5,529 nucleotides of DNA, from NCBI GenBank assembly GCA_964545075.1, contig CAZJFS010000229.1, forward strand, positions 1 through 5,529, written 5' to 3'. Positions 1 through 5,328 of the stretch are shown here, piece by piece; the stretch's first letter is position 1; each line of letters starts with the position of its first letter. The position numbers and the translations under genes were made by a program. The notes under the pieces are model-generated. The model had not been told where the DNA came from, made no database searches, and saw nothing but the letters and a program-made list of their open reading frames with translations. Source of the stretch: DAOPXV01 sp035352535 (lineage in GTDB: Bacteria > Muiribacteriota > UBA9980).

Positions 1-704
1 CCGCTAATTTCAGGCGCTTCGGTATTATATGAAATTATAACTCCGGTATCGTCGGGCCCCTTGGCAAATTTCAAGTGCGGATTTTTAGCGAGGTAACTAT
101 CTGTGACCGAACACCCGATAACGTAGGCTGCGATCATCCGGCTATATACATCCGGATGATCTTTCATATATTCCGCCAACAAATACTTCAGCACGAGCGA
201 GCCCTGAGAGTGTCCGGCCAGAATGAACGGCCGGCCTTTGTTATAGTTTTTAATATAATAGTCGAACGCCGCGAATGCATCCGTTTTTGGAGTGCTGCCC
301 TGGATCCTGTCCCACTCTTCCAATGTCGAAGACAAACAATAAGGTGCGTCCGTCTGCCTGTAATAAGGCGCGTAAATATTCGCCGCGTTTTGAAAAGCCG
401 TCGCCTGCGATACAAACCACAATTTTGAATTTTTGATCATGACGGGATTATCGATCTGGCAAATGTTCGCTTCATTCGTATCGATCTTTTGAAACGCCGT
501 CGGATAAAGGTAAAAAACATCGACTTTTTTATCAACCGCGGAAGGCAGCGAAAGCCAGTGTTCGGGCTTTGAATAATCGATCGCATTGGCTGTTACGTCT
601 AACGCTTTCGCCGCGTAAGCGCCAGTCAGATCGTATCCCGAAGCGATAAGAAAAGCAAAAAAAATGTCAAAATAAGTTTTATGCCGCTTTTGTTCATGAT
701 GCAT
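1..704 (-). CDS. DUF3089-type alpha/beta hydrolase, exported, 3' end beyond left edge; start frame uncertain
   Basis: A leftward frame is open from ATG at 704 to the window edge (234 codons). It carries hallmarks of the DUF3089 lipase-like alpha/beta hydrolases: SKPEHWL near the N-terminus, DVFYLYPT (residues 62-69), YAPYYRQ, and the nucleophile elbow GHSQGS with Ser166 (numbered from ATG 704), preceded by GRPFILA. The catalytic Asp/His would lie past the edge. It is probably a secreted or periplasmic esterase of unknown substrate. The start is odd. The ribosome site AGGGAG (705-710) directly abuts ATG 704 but is ideally placed, 7 nt away, for ATG 697. ATG 697 opens a textbook signal peptide (MNKSGIKLILTFF...) but runs out of frame at a T8 tract (657-664) and stops at 626. 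One extra T would join it to the hydrolase frame as FAFLIASGYDLTGAYA|A, with a good signal-peptidase site. So the gene may be frameshifted, slippage-dependent or phase-variable. The family call is firm; the activity of this allele is not. Confidence 0.8.
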   Translation of the reverse strand, partial: MHHEQKRHKTYFDIFFAFLIASGYDLTGAYAAKALDVTANAIDYSKPEHWLSLPSAVDKKVDVFYLYPTAFQKIDTNEANICQIDNPVMIKNSKLWFVSQATAFQNAANIYAPYYRQTDAPYCLSSTLEEWDRIQGSTPKTDAFAAFDYYIKNYNKGRPFILAGHSQGSLVLKYLLAEYMKDHPDVYSRMIAAYVIGCSVTDSYLAKNPHLKFAKGPDDTGVIISYNTEAPEIS

Positions 705-710
705 CTCCCT
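705..710 (-). promoter_or_regulatory. Shine-Dalgarno site favouring ATG 697
   Basis: On the minus strand the sequence is AGGGAG, with 7 nt to ATG 697 and 0 nt to ATG 704. It therefore supports the frame that encodes a clean signal peptide, not the frame that is continuous with the hydrolase. This site is the main evidence that the T8 tract carries a real frame conflict. Confidence 0.6.
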
Positions 711-742
711 GGTTTTATTTTGCAATAATAAATACTTCTGTA

Positions 743-769
743 AGTATAACCTGAAACTCCTTTTTTTAA
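743..769 (-). promoter_or_regulatory. Possible promoter of the hydrolase gene
   Basis: On the minus strand there is TTAAAA (769-764), a 15-nt spacer, and TATACT (748-743), which would give a leader of about 40 nt before ATG 697. The spacer is short, so this is weak. The TTAAAA hexamer occupies exactly the repeat position that carries TTGAAA in front of the DUF4258 gene. Confidence 0.3.
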
Positions 770-860
770 TAGCTTTATTAAAACCGTATTAAAATTGGAT
801 TGGACGGAAATTGCAGCCGAAGTCCGGGAGCTTGTGAGAGCCGGAAAAATGAAGACGCTA
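761..860. repeat. About 100-bp diverged direct repeat, copy 1, with hairpin
   Basis: By hand this aligns to 2470-2570 over 101 columns with about 82 identities and one 1-nt gap, including a shared GTATTAAAATTGGA block and a shared CCGGGAG/TTGTGAGAG block. It begins with T-run and stem TTTTAATA (764-771), loop GCTT, stem TATTAAAA (776-783). The stem differs from copy 2 at one base on each side, and pairing is preserved. Read rightward, one frame looks protein-like (TEIAAEVRELVRAGK), so the repeat may be the eroded end of an old gene; I do not recognise the family. Confidence 0.7.
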
Positions 861-878
861 ATGCTTCGTATAAGCATT
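860..878. repeat. Short inverted repeat between repeat copy 1 and the Rpn remnant
   Basis: AATGCTT (860-866) and AAGCATT (872-878) form a perfect 7-bp hairpin with a 5-nt loop. It lies just downstream of the Rpn remnant on the minus strand. No adequate T-run follows immediately on either strand, so I do not call it a terminator. Confidence 0.35.
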
Positions 879-897
879 GGGAAGTAATATAAATAAA

Positions 898-1355
898 TTA
901 AAAATCGGTTTCTTTTATTCCGAGAATTTTAGCAATTTCAGGCTTTGACATTCCGGATTTAAAAAGCTTTTTGCCGCTTCGATCTTGCCTTCAAGTTTGC
1001 CGTCCATTCCGGCATCATGAAGCCTTGTCGCTTCGTCGAGCCTTGCTTTGTGCATGAATTCTATCATTTCGTGGACTTCGTCTTTTGATATCGCTTTTCT
1101 GTACGCTGTAATCGTCATTTCAAGACATGGTTTTTCTTTGTCGAACTTCGGCAATTCTATGTAGTGCAGTTCGAGAATGTCGGTCAGTTCATGCTTGCAT
1201 TCTATATTCCATAAACGATATATATTGTGAAGTTCCGAAAGTTCATCGAACATTACGAAATCGGTTATCGATATTCCAATGGTTTTGGTTAAAGCGGCAT
1301 AATTATCGCCGGATTCAAGCTGGCCTGCAAATAATTTCGTTTGATTGTCACACAA
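898..1355 (-). pseudogene. Rpn/PD-(D/E)XK family transposase-like nuclease, C-terminal remnant with frameshift
   Basis: The main frame (915-1355) has the C-terminal signature of Rpn-family recombination-promoting nucleases: GQLESGDNYAALTKTIGI, then ITDFVMFDEL, YRLW and ELTDILELHYIELPKF. Intact family members are about 280-300 residues with the PD-(D/E)XK catalytic core in the N-terminal half. That half is absent here, so nuclease activity cannot be expected. Near the 3' end the frame goes wrong at an A5 tract (plus-strand T968-972). With six A's it would read AAKKLFKSGMSKPEIAKILG and end at the stop at 898, which matches the family's usual IA-x-x-x-G tail. As it stands it ends at 915. Upstream of 1355 the frame closes at a TGA and the sequence turns into DUF2283-like DNA. 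Rpn genes are usually multicopy and known for decay. Family call firm; pseudogene status very likely. Confidence 0.8.
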
Positions 1356-1394
1356 TATTTCAAGGATTTTTCAATGCAGTTTGTTATTAGTTTT

Positions 1395-1433
1395 GTCATT
1401 TCGCGTTTGCCGGCGTCGAATCTAATATAGAGC
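1395..1433 (-). pseudogene. Fragment of a DUF2283 gene
   Basis: This 39-nt stretch matches 2098-2136 of the intact DUF2283 gene at 35 of 39 positions, without gaps. It is in the same frame and translates to LYIRFDAGKREMT against LYIRFDAGKHEVT. The four differences are all transitions, two of them synonymous, as expected for a diverged paralogue under past selection. Homology fades on both sides: on one side the sequence runs into the Rpn remnant, on the other into the promoter region of the MNT gene. It cannot encode a working protein. Confidence 0.65.
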
Positions 1434-1461
1434 CTGATATGCAAAAACCAGGGAAATCGTG

Positions 1462-1467
1462 TATAAT
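1462..1467 (+). promoter_or_regulatory. Candidate -10 box for the MNT gene
   Basis: A perfect TATAAT lies about 37 nt upstream of the GTG start, followed by a purine-rich GAGAG (1492-1496) at ribosome-site distance from GTG 1504. I see no good -35 at 16-18 nt, so the promoter is provisional. Confidence 0.4.
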
Positions 1468-1503
1468 AATTTTATGGATTAGAAAAGCGATGAGAGCAAA
1501 ACG

Positions 1504-1836
1504 GTGATTAAAATGGAAAACGTGGAAAACACAAAATTAAATAATGAAAATGAAAAGATCGTGGCGCAAATAAAAAACAAATATTCTCCGGCTAAAATTT
1601 TTCTTTTCGGCTCATGCGCTTCGGGAACCGCGAAAAAAAACAGCGACATAGATCTTTGCATTGTTATGGATACAAAAGATAAGAGAAGACTTTTAACTGA
1701 TTTGTATTATAATATCGACAGTGAAAAACCTGTCGATTTTTTACTTTATACTCCCGCGGAATGGGACTGCTGCATCAGCGATAAAACATCTTTCGCCTAT
1801 AAGATTTTTCATTCAGGAGTGGCTTTACATGGCTGA
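1504..1836 (+). CDS. MNT-type nucleotidyltransferase (HEPN/MNT antitoxin-like)
   Basis: A 110-residue minimal nucleotidyltransferase. After a charged N-terminus it has KIFLFGSCASGTAKKNSDID, the GS-x9-DxD motif with G36, S37, D48 and D50. A third acidic residue, D78, sits in PVDFLLYTPAEW. All three metal-binding positions of the fold are therefore present. In MNT/HEPN modules the MNT protein typically neutralises a HEPN ribonuclease, in studied cases by adding AMP to it; assigning that role here is inference. The gene is directly followed, with an 8-nt overlap, by a HEPN-like start, which is the usual order and coupling, but the HEPN gene is broken. The start could be GTG 1504 (GAGAG, 7-nt spacing) or ATG 1513 (GGTGA, 5-nt spacing); the extra residues are few. 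No internal damage is seen, so the MNT may be an orphaned antitoxin still able to fold. Confidence 0.85.
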   Translation: MIKMENVENTKLNNENEKIVAQIKNKYSPAKIFLFGSCASGTAKKNSDIDLCIVMDTKDKRRLLTDLYYNIDSEKPVDFLLYTPAEWDCCISDKTSFAYKIFHSGVALHG

Positions 1837-1942
1837 TTATGCAAAAAAACCATAGAACTTGACGTGAAATTCAAAAGAAGAAGCCGGAGAATGTATCGCG
1901 ATCACTGACAGGATTTTTGTCGAAGTATCGGAAAAATTATAA
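1829..1942 (+). pseudogene. Decayed HEPN-domain partner of the MNT gene
   Basis: ATG 1829 overlaps the MNT stop (ATGGCTGA) and opens MADYAKK, then hits TAG after CCA. Adding one A to the A7 tract (1843-1849) restores MADYAKKTIELDVKFK. A second frame change at AAAAG then gives EEAGECIAITDRIFVEVSEKL, ending at TAA 1940-1942, which resembles a HEPN C-terminal helix. Even with both shifts repaired the protein would be only about 37 residues, against about 110-140 for the family, so the middle, including the R-x4-6-H nuclease motif, appears deleted. The identification rests on position (overlapping start after MNT) and terminal similarity, not on a core motif. Confidence 0.45.
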
Positions 1943-1964
1943 AATTGCTTTGAGGAAAATAATC

Positions 1965-2168
1965 CTACGCCGCTTTATAATCAATGGGCAATAATTGGCC
2001 CAGATTAACGCTTTTGGACGCATCCATTATTTCAATTCCGATTATCCGGTTGTTTTCGGCGACATCCAGGACGATGTTGTCCGCGACGCGCTGGTTGGTC
2101 ACTTCGTGTTTGCCGGCGTCGAATCTGATGTAGAGCAGGTCGGTTTTGTCGTTATAAATAACTTGCAT
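1965..2168 (-). CDS. DUF2283 protein, probable antitoxin partner
   Basis: Encodes 67 residues beginning MQVIYNDKTDLLYIRFDAGK, the typical DUF2283 opening (short strand, D-LYI-x-F/L), followed by the VADNIVLDV...RIIGIEIMDAS core and ending near PIDYKAA. I prefer ATG 2168 to ATG 2183. The ribosome site GGGAG lies 8 nt before ATG 2168, family members start at this point, and the start then follows the DUF4258 stop by 5 nt instead of overlapping it. The gene is co-directional and presumably co-transcribed with DUF4258. Such pairs are found in many genomes and are considered toxin-antitoxin-like; toxin neutralisation is inferred. A decayed paralogous scrap lies at 1395-1433. Its 3' end faces the HEPN remnant, with 22 bp between them. 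Confidence 0.82.
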   Translation of the reverse strand: MQVIYNDKTDLLYIRFDAGKHEVTNQRVADNIVLDVAENNRIIGIEIMDASKSVNLGQLLPIDYKAA

Positions 2169-2173
2169 TTGAG

Positions 2174-2440
2174 TTACTCCCATTTTCCATAAAAAACGTA
2201 AACTGTAACAGTGATGATGTTGTCGTTTTCTATTAAATAAATTACTTCGATTCTTTTTTGTTCATAATATTTTTCATTTCTCAGCGCTTTGAAATCATAT
2301 ACTTTGAATTTCGACTTTTTGCCGAATTTAGCAGGAGTGTCAGCGCCGTTTTTTAGTACGTCGGTTATTTCATCAAATGATGCGCCCCGCTCGTTAGCTC
2401 TTTCGATTGTGTGAGGTTCGATCTGTATATTTGTAAACAT
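2174..2440 (-). CDS. DUF4258 protein, probable toxin
   Basis: An 88-residue protein with the DUF4258 pattern: an N-terminal strand, then H10-x3-R14-x3-R18-G (HTIERANERG), SFDEITDVLKNG, a lysine-rich strand (KKSKFKVYDFKAL), then KRIEVIYLIEN and TVTVYVFYGKW at the end. The layout of a basic helix followed by a beta-sheet ending in a Y/W-rich strand resembles RelE/BrnT-like small RNases, but no catalytic activity can be read from sequence. It is first in a two-gene unit with DUF2283 (5-nt gap). No Shine-Dalgarno sequence precedes ATG 2440; the promoter predicts a transcript that starts almost at the ATG. No frameshift is visible, so this is the only module in the island that looks complete. Confidence 0.85.
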   Translation of the reverse strand: MFTNIQIEPHTIERANERGASFDEITDVLKNGADTPAKFGKKSKFKVYDFKALRNEKYYEQKRIEVIYLIENDNIITVTVYVFYGKWE

Positions 2441-2449
2441 TATAATTAA

Positions 2450-2478
2450 ATTATAGCTTAAAACTTGTTTTTTTTCAA
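2450..2478 (-). promoter_or_regulatory. Sigma70-type promoter of the DUF4258-DUF2283 pair, leaderless
   Basis: On the minus strand TTGAAA (2478-2473), exactly 17 nt, then perfect TATAAT (2455-2450). ATG begins 10 nt after the -10 box, so transcription should start within about 0-3 nt of the start codon. The -35 lies in the hairpin arm of repeat copy 2, so binding there or cruciform formation could affect expression. Confidence 0.6.
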
Positions 2479-2570
2479 TAGTTTTATTGAAACCCGTATT
2501 AAAATTGGAACGGGCGAAAATTGTGATCGGAGGCCGGGAGTTTGTGAGAGCAGGAAAAAAGAAGAAGCAA
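2470..2570. repeat. About 100-bp diverged direct repeat, copy 2, with hairpin
   Basis: Second copy of 761-860, same orientation. The hairpin is TTTCAATA (2473-2480), loop GTTT, TATTGAAA (2485-2492). Compared with copy 1, C2476 (T in copy 1) and G2489 (A in copy 1) change together, keeping the pair. The body is most diverged between 2510 and 2535 and conserved again at CCGGGAGTTTGTGAGAG. No terminal inverted repeats or transposase are linked to it. Confidence 0.7.
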
Positions 2571-2768
2571 CTTTAAAATAGTTTTAATTTACTGCAAATG
2601 ATAGAAACCCACCTGATCAAGGTAGCGTTTTTATTTTTATAGGGAGTTGCCTTTGATATTTAGCGTTCTTTGGGTTCAGCTTTTAATCGTTCAATGCGTT
2701 CATTATTGATTAACGCGGTCCGCTTCGTTCCAGCGGTTGGAAACAAAAATATAATAATTTCTAATTGC
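2571..2768. other. Non-coding stretch between repeat copy 2 and the redox gene leader
   Basis: No convincing gene. A 36-codon leftward frame (2770-2660, MQLEIIIFLFP... ending PKER) is open but lacks a ribosome site and recognisable similarity. CCACCT-GATCA-AGGTAG followed by CGTTTTTATTTTTAT (about 2609-2640) could be a weak rightward terminator, but the stem is short and imperfect. The sequence could be eroded coding DNA. Confidence 0.4.
2750..2755 (+). promoter_or_regulatory. Possible -10 box for the redox gene
   Basis: TATAAT with no good -35 (GTTCCA at 17 nt). If used, the transcript would start near 2762 and carry the 12-bp inverted repeat in its leader of about 95 nt. Confidence 0.25.
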
Positions 2769-2805
2769 ATTATCCGCTGATTTTTGATAGAATTCAGCGG
2801 ATAAT
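2769..2805. repeat. Perfect 12-bp inverted repeat upstream of the redox gene
   Basis: ATTATCCGCTGA (2769-2780), a 13-nt loop, TCAGCGGATAAT (2794-2805). It ends 50 nt before ATG 2856. It could be a leader hairpin or a regulator-binding operator; no U-run follows that would make it a good terminator. It does not match the operator consensus of the redox regulator Rex. Confidence 0.65.
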
Positions 2806-2855
2806 TCATTTTATAAATCAACGCCATTATTACACATACGGAAAGGAAACATGCG

Positions 2856-5183
2856 ATGTATAAAATTTTAAAAAAAGTGCATCTGAACGAGTTTAATGTT
2901 GAAATGGAAGTGGCCGCGCCATACGTGGCCAGAAACGCCGAAGCGGGGCAATTTATAATGTTCCGCCTGGACGATGCGGGCGAACGCGTGCCGCTTACTA
3001 TTTATGACTGGTCGCGTGAATGCGGAACGGTTTCTATAATATTCCAGCCCGTCGGCAAATCCACGAAACGCCTCGCCGAACTCAATAAAGGTGACTTTAT
3101 AATGGATTTTTTCGGGCCGCTCGGAAAGCCTACGCCGATCAAAAATTACGGCACCGTCGTCATGATAGGCGGCGGCCTCGGCATCGCCCCCCTCTTCCCG
3201 CAGGCCCGCGCTTTTAAAGAAGCCGGAAACCATGTCATATCGATAACCGGCGCGCGGACAGATGAACTTTTGATATTGAAAAACGAGATCAAATCAGTCA
3301 GCAGCGAAACTTTCTTCGCGACCGACGACGGCTCGGTCGGCAGAAAGGGCCTTGTTACGGACGTCTTGCTTGAGATGATCGCCGACGGTAAAAAGATAGA
3401 TCATGTCGTAGGCATCGGCCCGCTCGTCATGATGCGCGCCGTACAGAAAGTTACGAAACAACATAACCTCGACTATACCGCGAGCTTGAACACCATCATG
3501 GTCGACGGCACCGGAATGTGCGGCGCCTGCCGCGCTACCGTCGGCGGAAAGATAGTTTTTCCTTGCGTAGACGGTCCCGACGTGAGCGGAAATCTTGTCG
3601 ATTTCGATGAGCTGATGACGCGCAATAAACGCTTTTCCAACGAAGAAAAAGACGCGCTCGCCCGTTTCGACAATAAAGAAAAAGCGCCGAATTGCGTTCA
3701 CGAAATAGTTAAAAAAATGGCGGACGATATCTCACACGACGCCCGCCATGCCGAAGAAGCCGCTGACAACGGTAAATATTCGAAGAAAGTCCCCATGCGC
3801 GAACAGGCGCCAAACGTGCGCAACAAGAACTTCAACGAAGTGTCGCTCGGGTATAACGAAGAAGAAGCCGTGACCGAAGCCAAACGTTGCCTCAATTGCA
3901 GAAAGCCACTCTGCGTGGCCGGATGTCCGGTCGGAATAAACATTCCGGAATTTATATCTCATATCAAAACGCGTGATTTTAATTCGGCGATAGAGTCGCT
4001 GAGAAAATATAACAGCCTTCCGGCCGTATGCGGCCGCGTCTGTCCGCAGGAATCGCAGTGCGAGGAAAAATGCATCGTCGGCAAAAAGAACGAACCCGTC
4101 GCCATCGGCCGGCTCGAGCGCTTTATAGCCGATTGGGAACGCGAAAACATTAAAGAAAAAAAGATCGCGCCCGTCGCGCCTAACGGTCAAAAGATCGCCG
4201 TCGTCGGATCAGGTCCCGCGGGACTTACATGCGCGGGCGAACTCGTTAAACTTGGATATGACGTAACGATTTTCGAGGCGTTCCATGTCGCGGGCGGCGT
4301 GCTCGTTTATGGCATCCCCGAATTCCGCCTGCCGAAAGTCATCGTGAAAAAAGAAATCGAATATATTCAATCGCTCGGCGTAAAGATCGTATATAACGTT
4401 CTGGCTGGGAAAACCCTGCGTTTCCAGGATTTTATCGACGACGGATACAAAGCCATATTCGTCGCCTCGGGCGCCGGCGCTCCGCAATTCATGGGAATAC
4501 CGGGTGAAAACGCCAACTCCGTTTATTCGGCTAACGAATTTTTAACGCGCATAAATCTCATGCGTTCATATATGTTTCCGAATTACGATACGCCCGTTTT
4601 TGCAGGCAAAAGGATCGCCGTCGTCGGCGGCGGAAACACCGCTATGGACGCCGCCAGAACCGCGTTAAGGCTTCAGGGCACTGAAAAGGTTTATATAATT
4701 TACCGCCGCTCGTTCGAGGAAATGCCCGCCCGCCTTGAAGAGCGCCATCACGCTCAGGAAGAAGGCGTCGAATTCGTGATGCTGACTAACCCGATTGAAG
4801 TCATGAAAACCGATAAAGGAATCGTCACCGGAGTTAAATGCATAAAAATGGAACTTGGCGAACCCGACGCTTCCGGCAGAAGAAAACCCGTTCCGATGAA
4901 GGGCTCCGAGTTTGTCATCGAGTGCGACACTTTCATAGTCGCCGTCGGCACCAGCGCGAACCCCATAATCCCCAATTCCGCGCCGGATTTGCACGTCAAT
5001 AAATGGGGCAATATTATCGCCGATCCGGAAACCTGCCAGACCTCCATCCCTTACGTTTTCGCCGGCGGCGATATCGTCATCGGCTCGGCTACCGTTATTC
5101 AGGCCATGGGCGCCGGAAAACGCGCGGCCGCGGGGATAAACAATTTCGTTAACGGCACTTTACCTGAAAAGAAGTCAGAGTAA
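2856..5183 (+). CDS. nfnAB: Fused NfnA-NfnB: NADH-dependent reduced ferredoxin:NADP+ oxidoreductase family
   Basis: A 775-residue cytosolic flavoprotein, no signal peptide or membrane segment. Residues 1 to about 280 are NfnA-like (PyrK/FNR type): RVPLTIYDW (44-52) for FAD, GGGLGIAPLFPQ (105-116) and GIGPLVMM (186-193) for NAD(H), and a [2Fe-2S] site D217-x4-C222-x2-C225-x11-C237. Asp in place of the first Cys is the Asp(Cys)3 ligation known for Nfn/sulfide dehydrogenase and differs from PyrK. A linker of about 30 residues leads to NfnB (GltD-like): Cys 345, 348, 353, 357 and 392, 396, 402, 406 for two [4Fe-4S] clusters, FAD motif VVGSGPAG (449-456), NADP motif VVGGGNTAMDAAR (589-601) with YRRSFEEMPAR (616-626), and AGGD (736-739). 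The family bifurcates electrons from NADPH to NAD+ and ferredoxin, reversibly; related annotations call it dihydroorotate dehydrogenase/glutamate synthase-like. Start: AAAGGA 8 nt before ATG 2856; ATG 2851 is out of frame. No pyrD or gltB neighbour is seen. Confidence 0.95.
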   Translation: MYKILKKVHLNEFNVEMEVAAPYVARNAEAGQFIMFRLDDAGERVPLTIYDWSRECGTVSIIFQPVGKSTKRLAELNKGDFIMDFFGPLGKPTPIKNYGTVVMIGGGLGIAPLFPQARAFKEAGNHVISITGARTDELLILKNEIKSVSSETFFATDDGSVGRKGLVTDVLLEMIADGKKIDHVVGIGPLVMMRAVQKVTKQHNLDYTASLNTIMVDGTGMCGACRATVGGKIVFPCVDGPDVSGNLVDFDELMTRNKRFSNEEKDALARFDNKEKAPNCVHEIVKKMADDISHDARHAEEAADNGKYSKKVPMREQAPNVRNKNFNEVSLGYNEEEAVTEAKRCLNCRKPLCVAGCPVGINIPEFISHIKTRDFNSAIESLRKYNSLPAVCGRVCPQESQCEEKCIVGKKNEPVAIGRLERFIADWERENIKEKKIAPVAPNGQKIAVVGSGPAGLTCAGELVKLGYDVTIFEAFHVAGGVLVYGIPEFRLPKVIVKKEIEYIQSLGVKIVYNVLAGKTLRFQDFIDDGYKAIFVASGAGAPQFMGIPGENANSVYSANEFLTRINLMRSYMFPNYDTPVFAGKRIAVVGGGNTAMDAARTALRLQGTEKVYIIYRRSFEEMPARLEERHHAQEEGVEFVMLTNPIEVMKTDKGIVTGVKCIKMELGEPDASGRRKPVPMKGSEFVIECDTFIVAVGTSANPIIPNSAPDLHVNKWGNIIADPETCQTSIPYVFAGGDIVIGSATVIQAMGAGKRAAAGINNFVNGTLPEKKSE

Positions 5184-5284
5184 AACAAATATAAAATAAC
5201 ACGAAACAAATATTATACTATTTTGTTTTATCTCGCCTTGTCTTGCCTTAACTTTATTTTGGTTTGCCAGGTCGGGGTTTTGGA
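5184..5284. other. A/T-rich sequence after the redox gene
   Basis: No gene. A weak hairpin AAACAAA (5204-5210) / TTTGTTT (5222-5228) is followed by TATCTC, and TAAAACAAA at the stop codon can also pair with TTTGTTTTA (5222-5230). Either could help end transcription, but both stems lack G+C and a clean U-tract. Confidence 0.3.
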
Positions 5285-5323
5285 TGGGGGAGAGAAAGGG
5301 ATATCATCCCTTTCTCTCCCCCA
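5285..5323. repeat. Hairpin 1: perfect 18-bp stem, 3-nt loop
   Basis: T plus GGGGGAGAGAAAGGGAT (5285-5302), loop ATC, and its perfect complement (5306-5323). One arm is almost all purine, the other almost all pyrimidine. It lies about 100 nt after the redox gene. It is not followed by a U-run in the rightward direction, so a simple intrinsic terminator is doubtful. Confidence 0.9.
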
Positions 5324-5328
5324 ATGTT

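Noticed and set aside
188..428. Open frames of 75 and 117 codons over the hydrolase region
   Set aside because: The hydrolase frame with its GHSQGS motif explains this DNA; these are out-of-frame or opposite-strand shadows.
761..2570. A composite transposon or insertion sequence bounded by the two repeats
   Set aside because: The repeats are only about 81% identical, there is no transposase or terminal inverted repeat, and no target-site duplication is visible.
2660..2770. A 36-codon leftward open frame (MQLEIIIFLFP... to PKER) before the redox gene
   Set aside because: No ribosome site, no recognised similarity, and its ATG lies inside the inverted repeat; likely chance or eroded coding DNA.
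2856..3700. Dihydroorotate dehydrogenase electron-transfer subunit (PyrK)
   Set aside because: The first cluster ligand is Asp, not Cys, the chain is fused to a GltD-like half, and no pyrD is present in the window.
2868..5047. Several long leftward open frames opposite the redox gene, up to 152 codons
   Set aside because: They are antisense shadows caused by the codon bias of the real gene; they lack ribosome sites and domain patterns.
5285..5323. Hairpin 1 as an intrinsic terminator of the redox gene
   Set aside because: The stem is strong, but AATGTTCCCCC follows instead of a U-run, and no U-run follows on the other strand.
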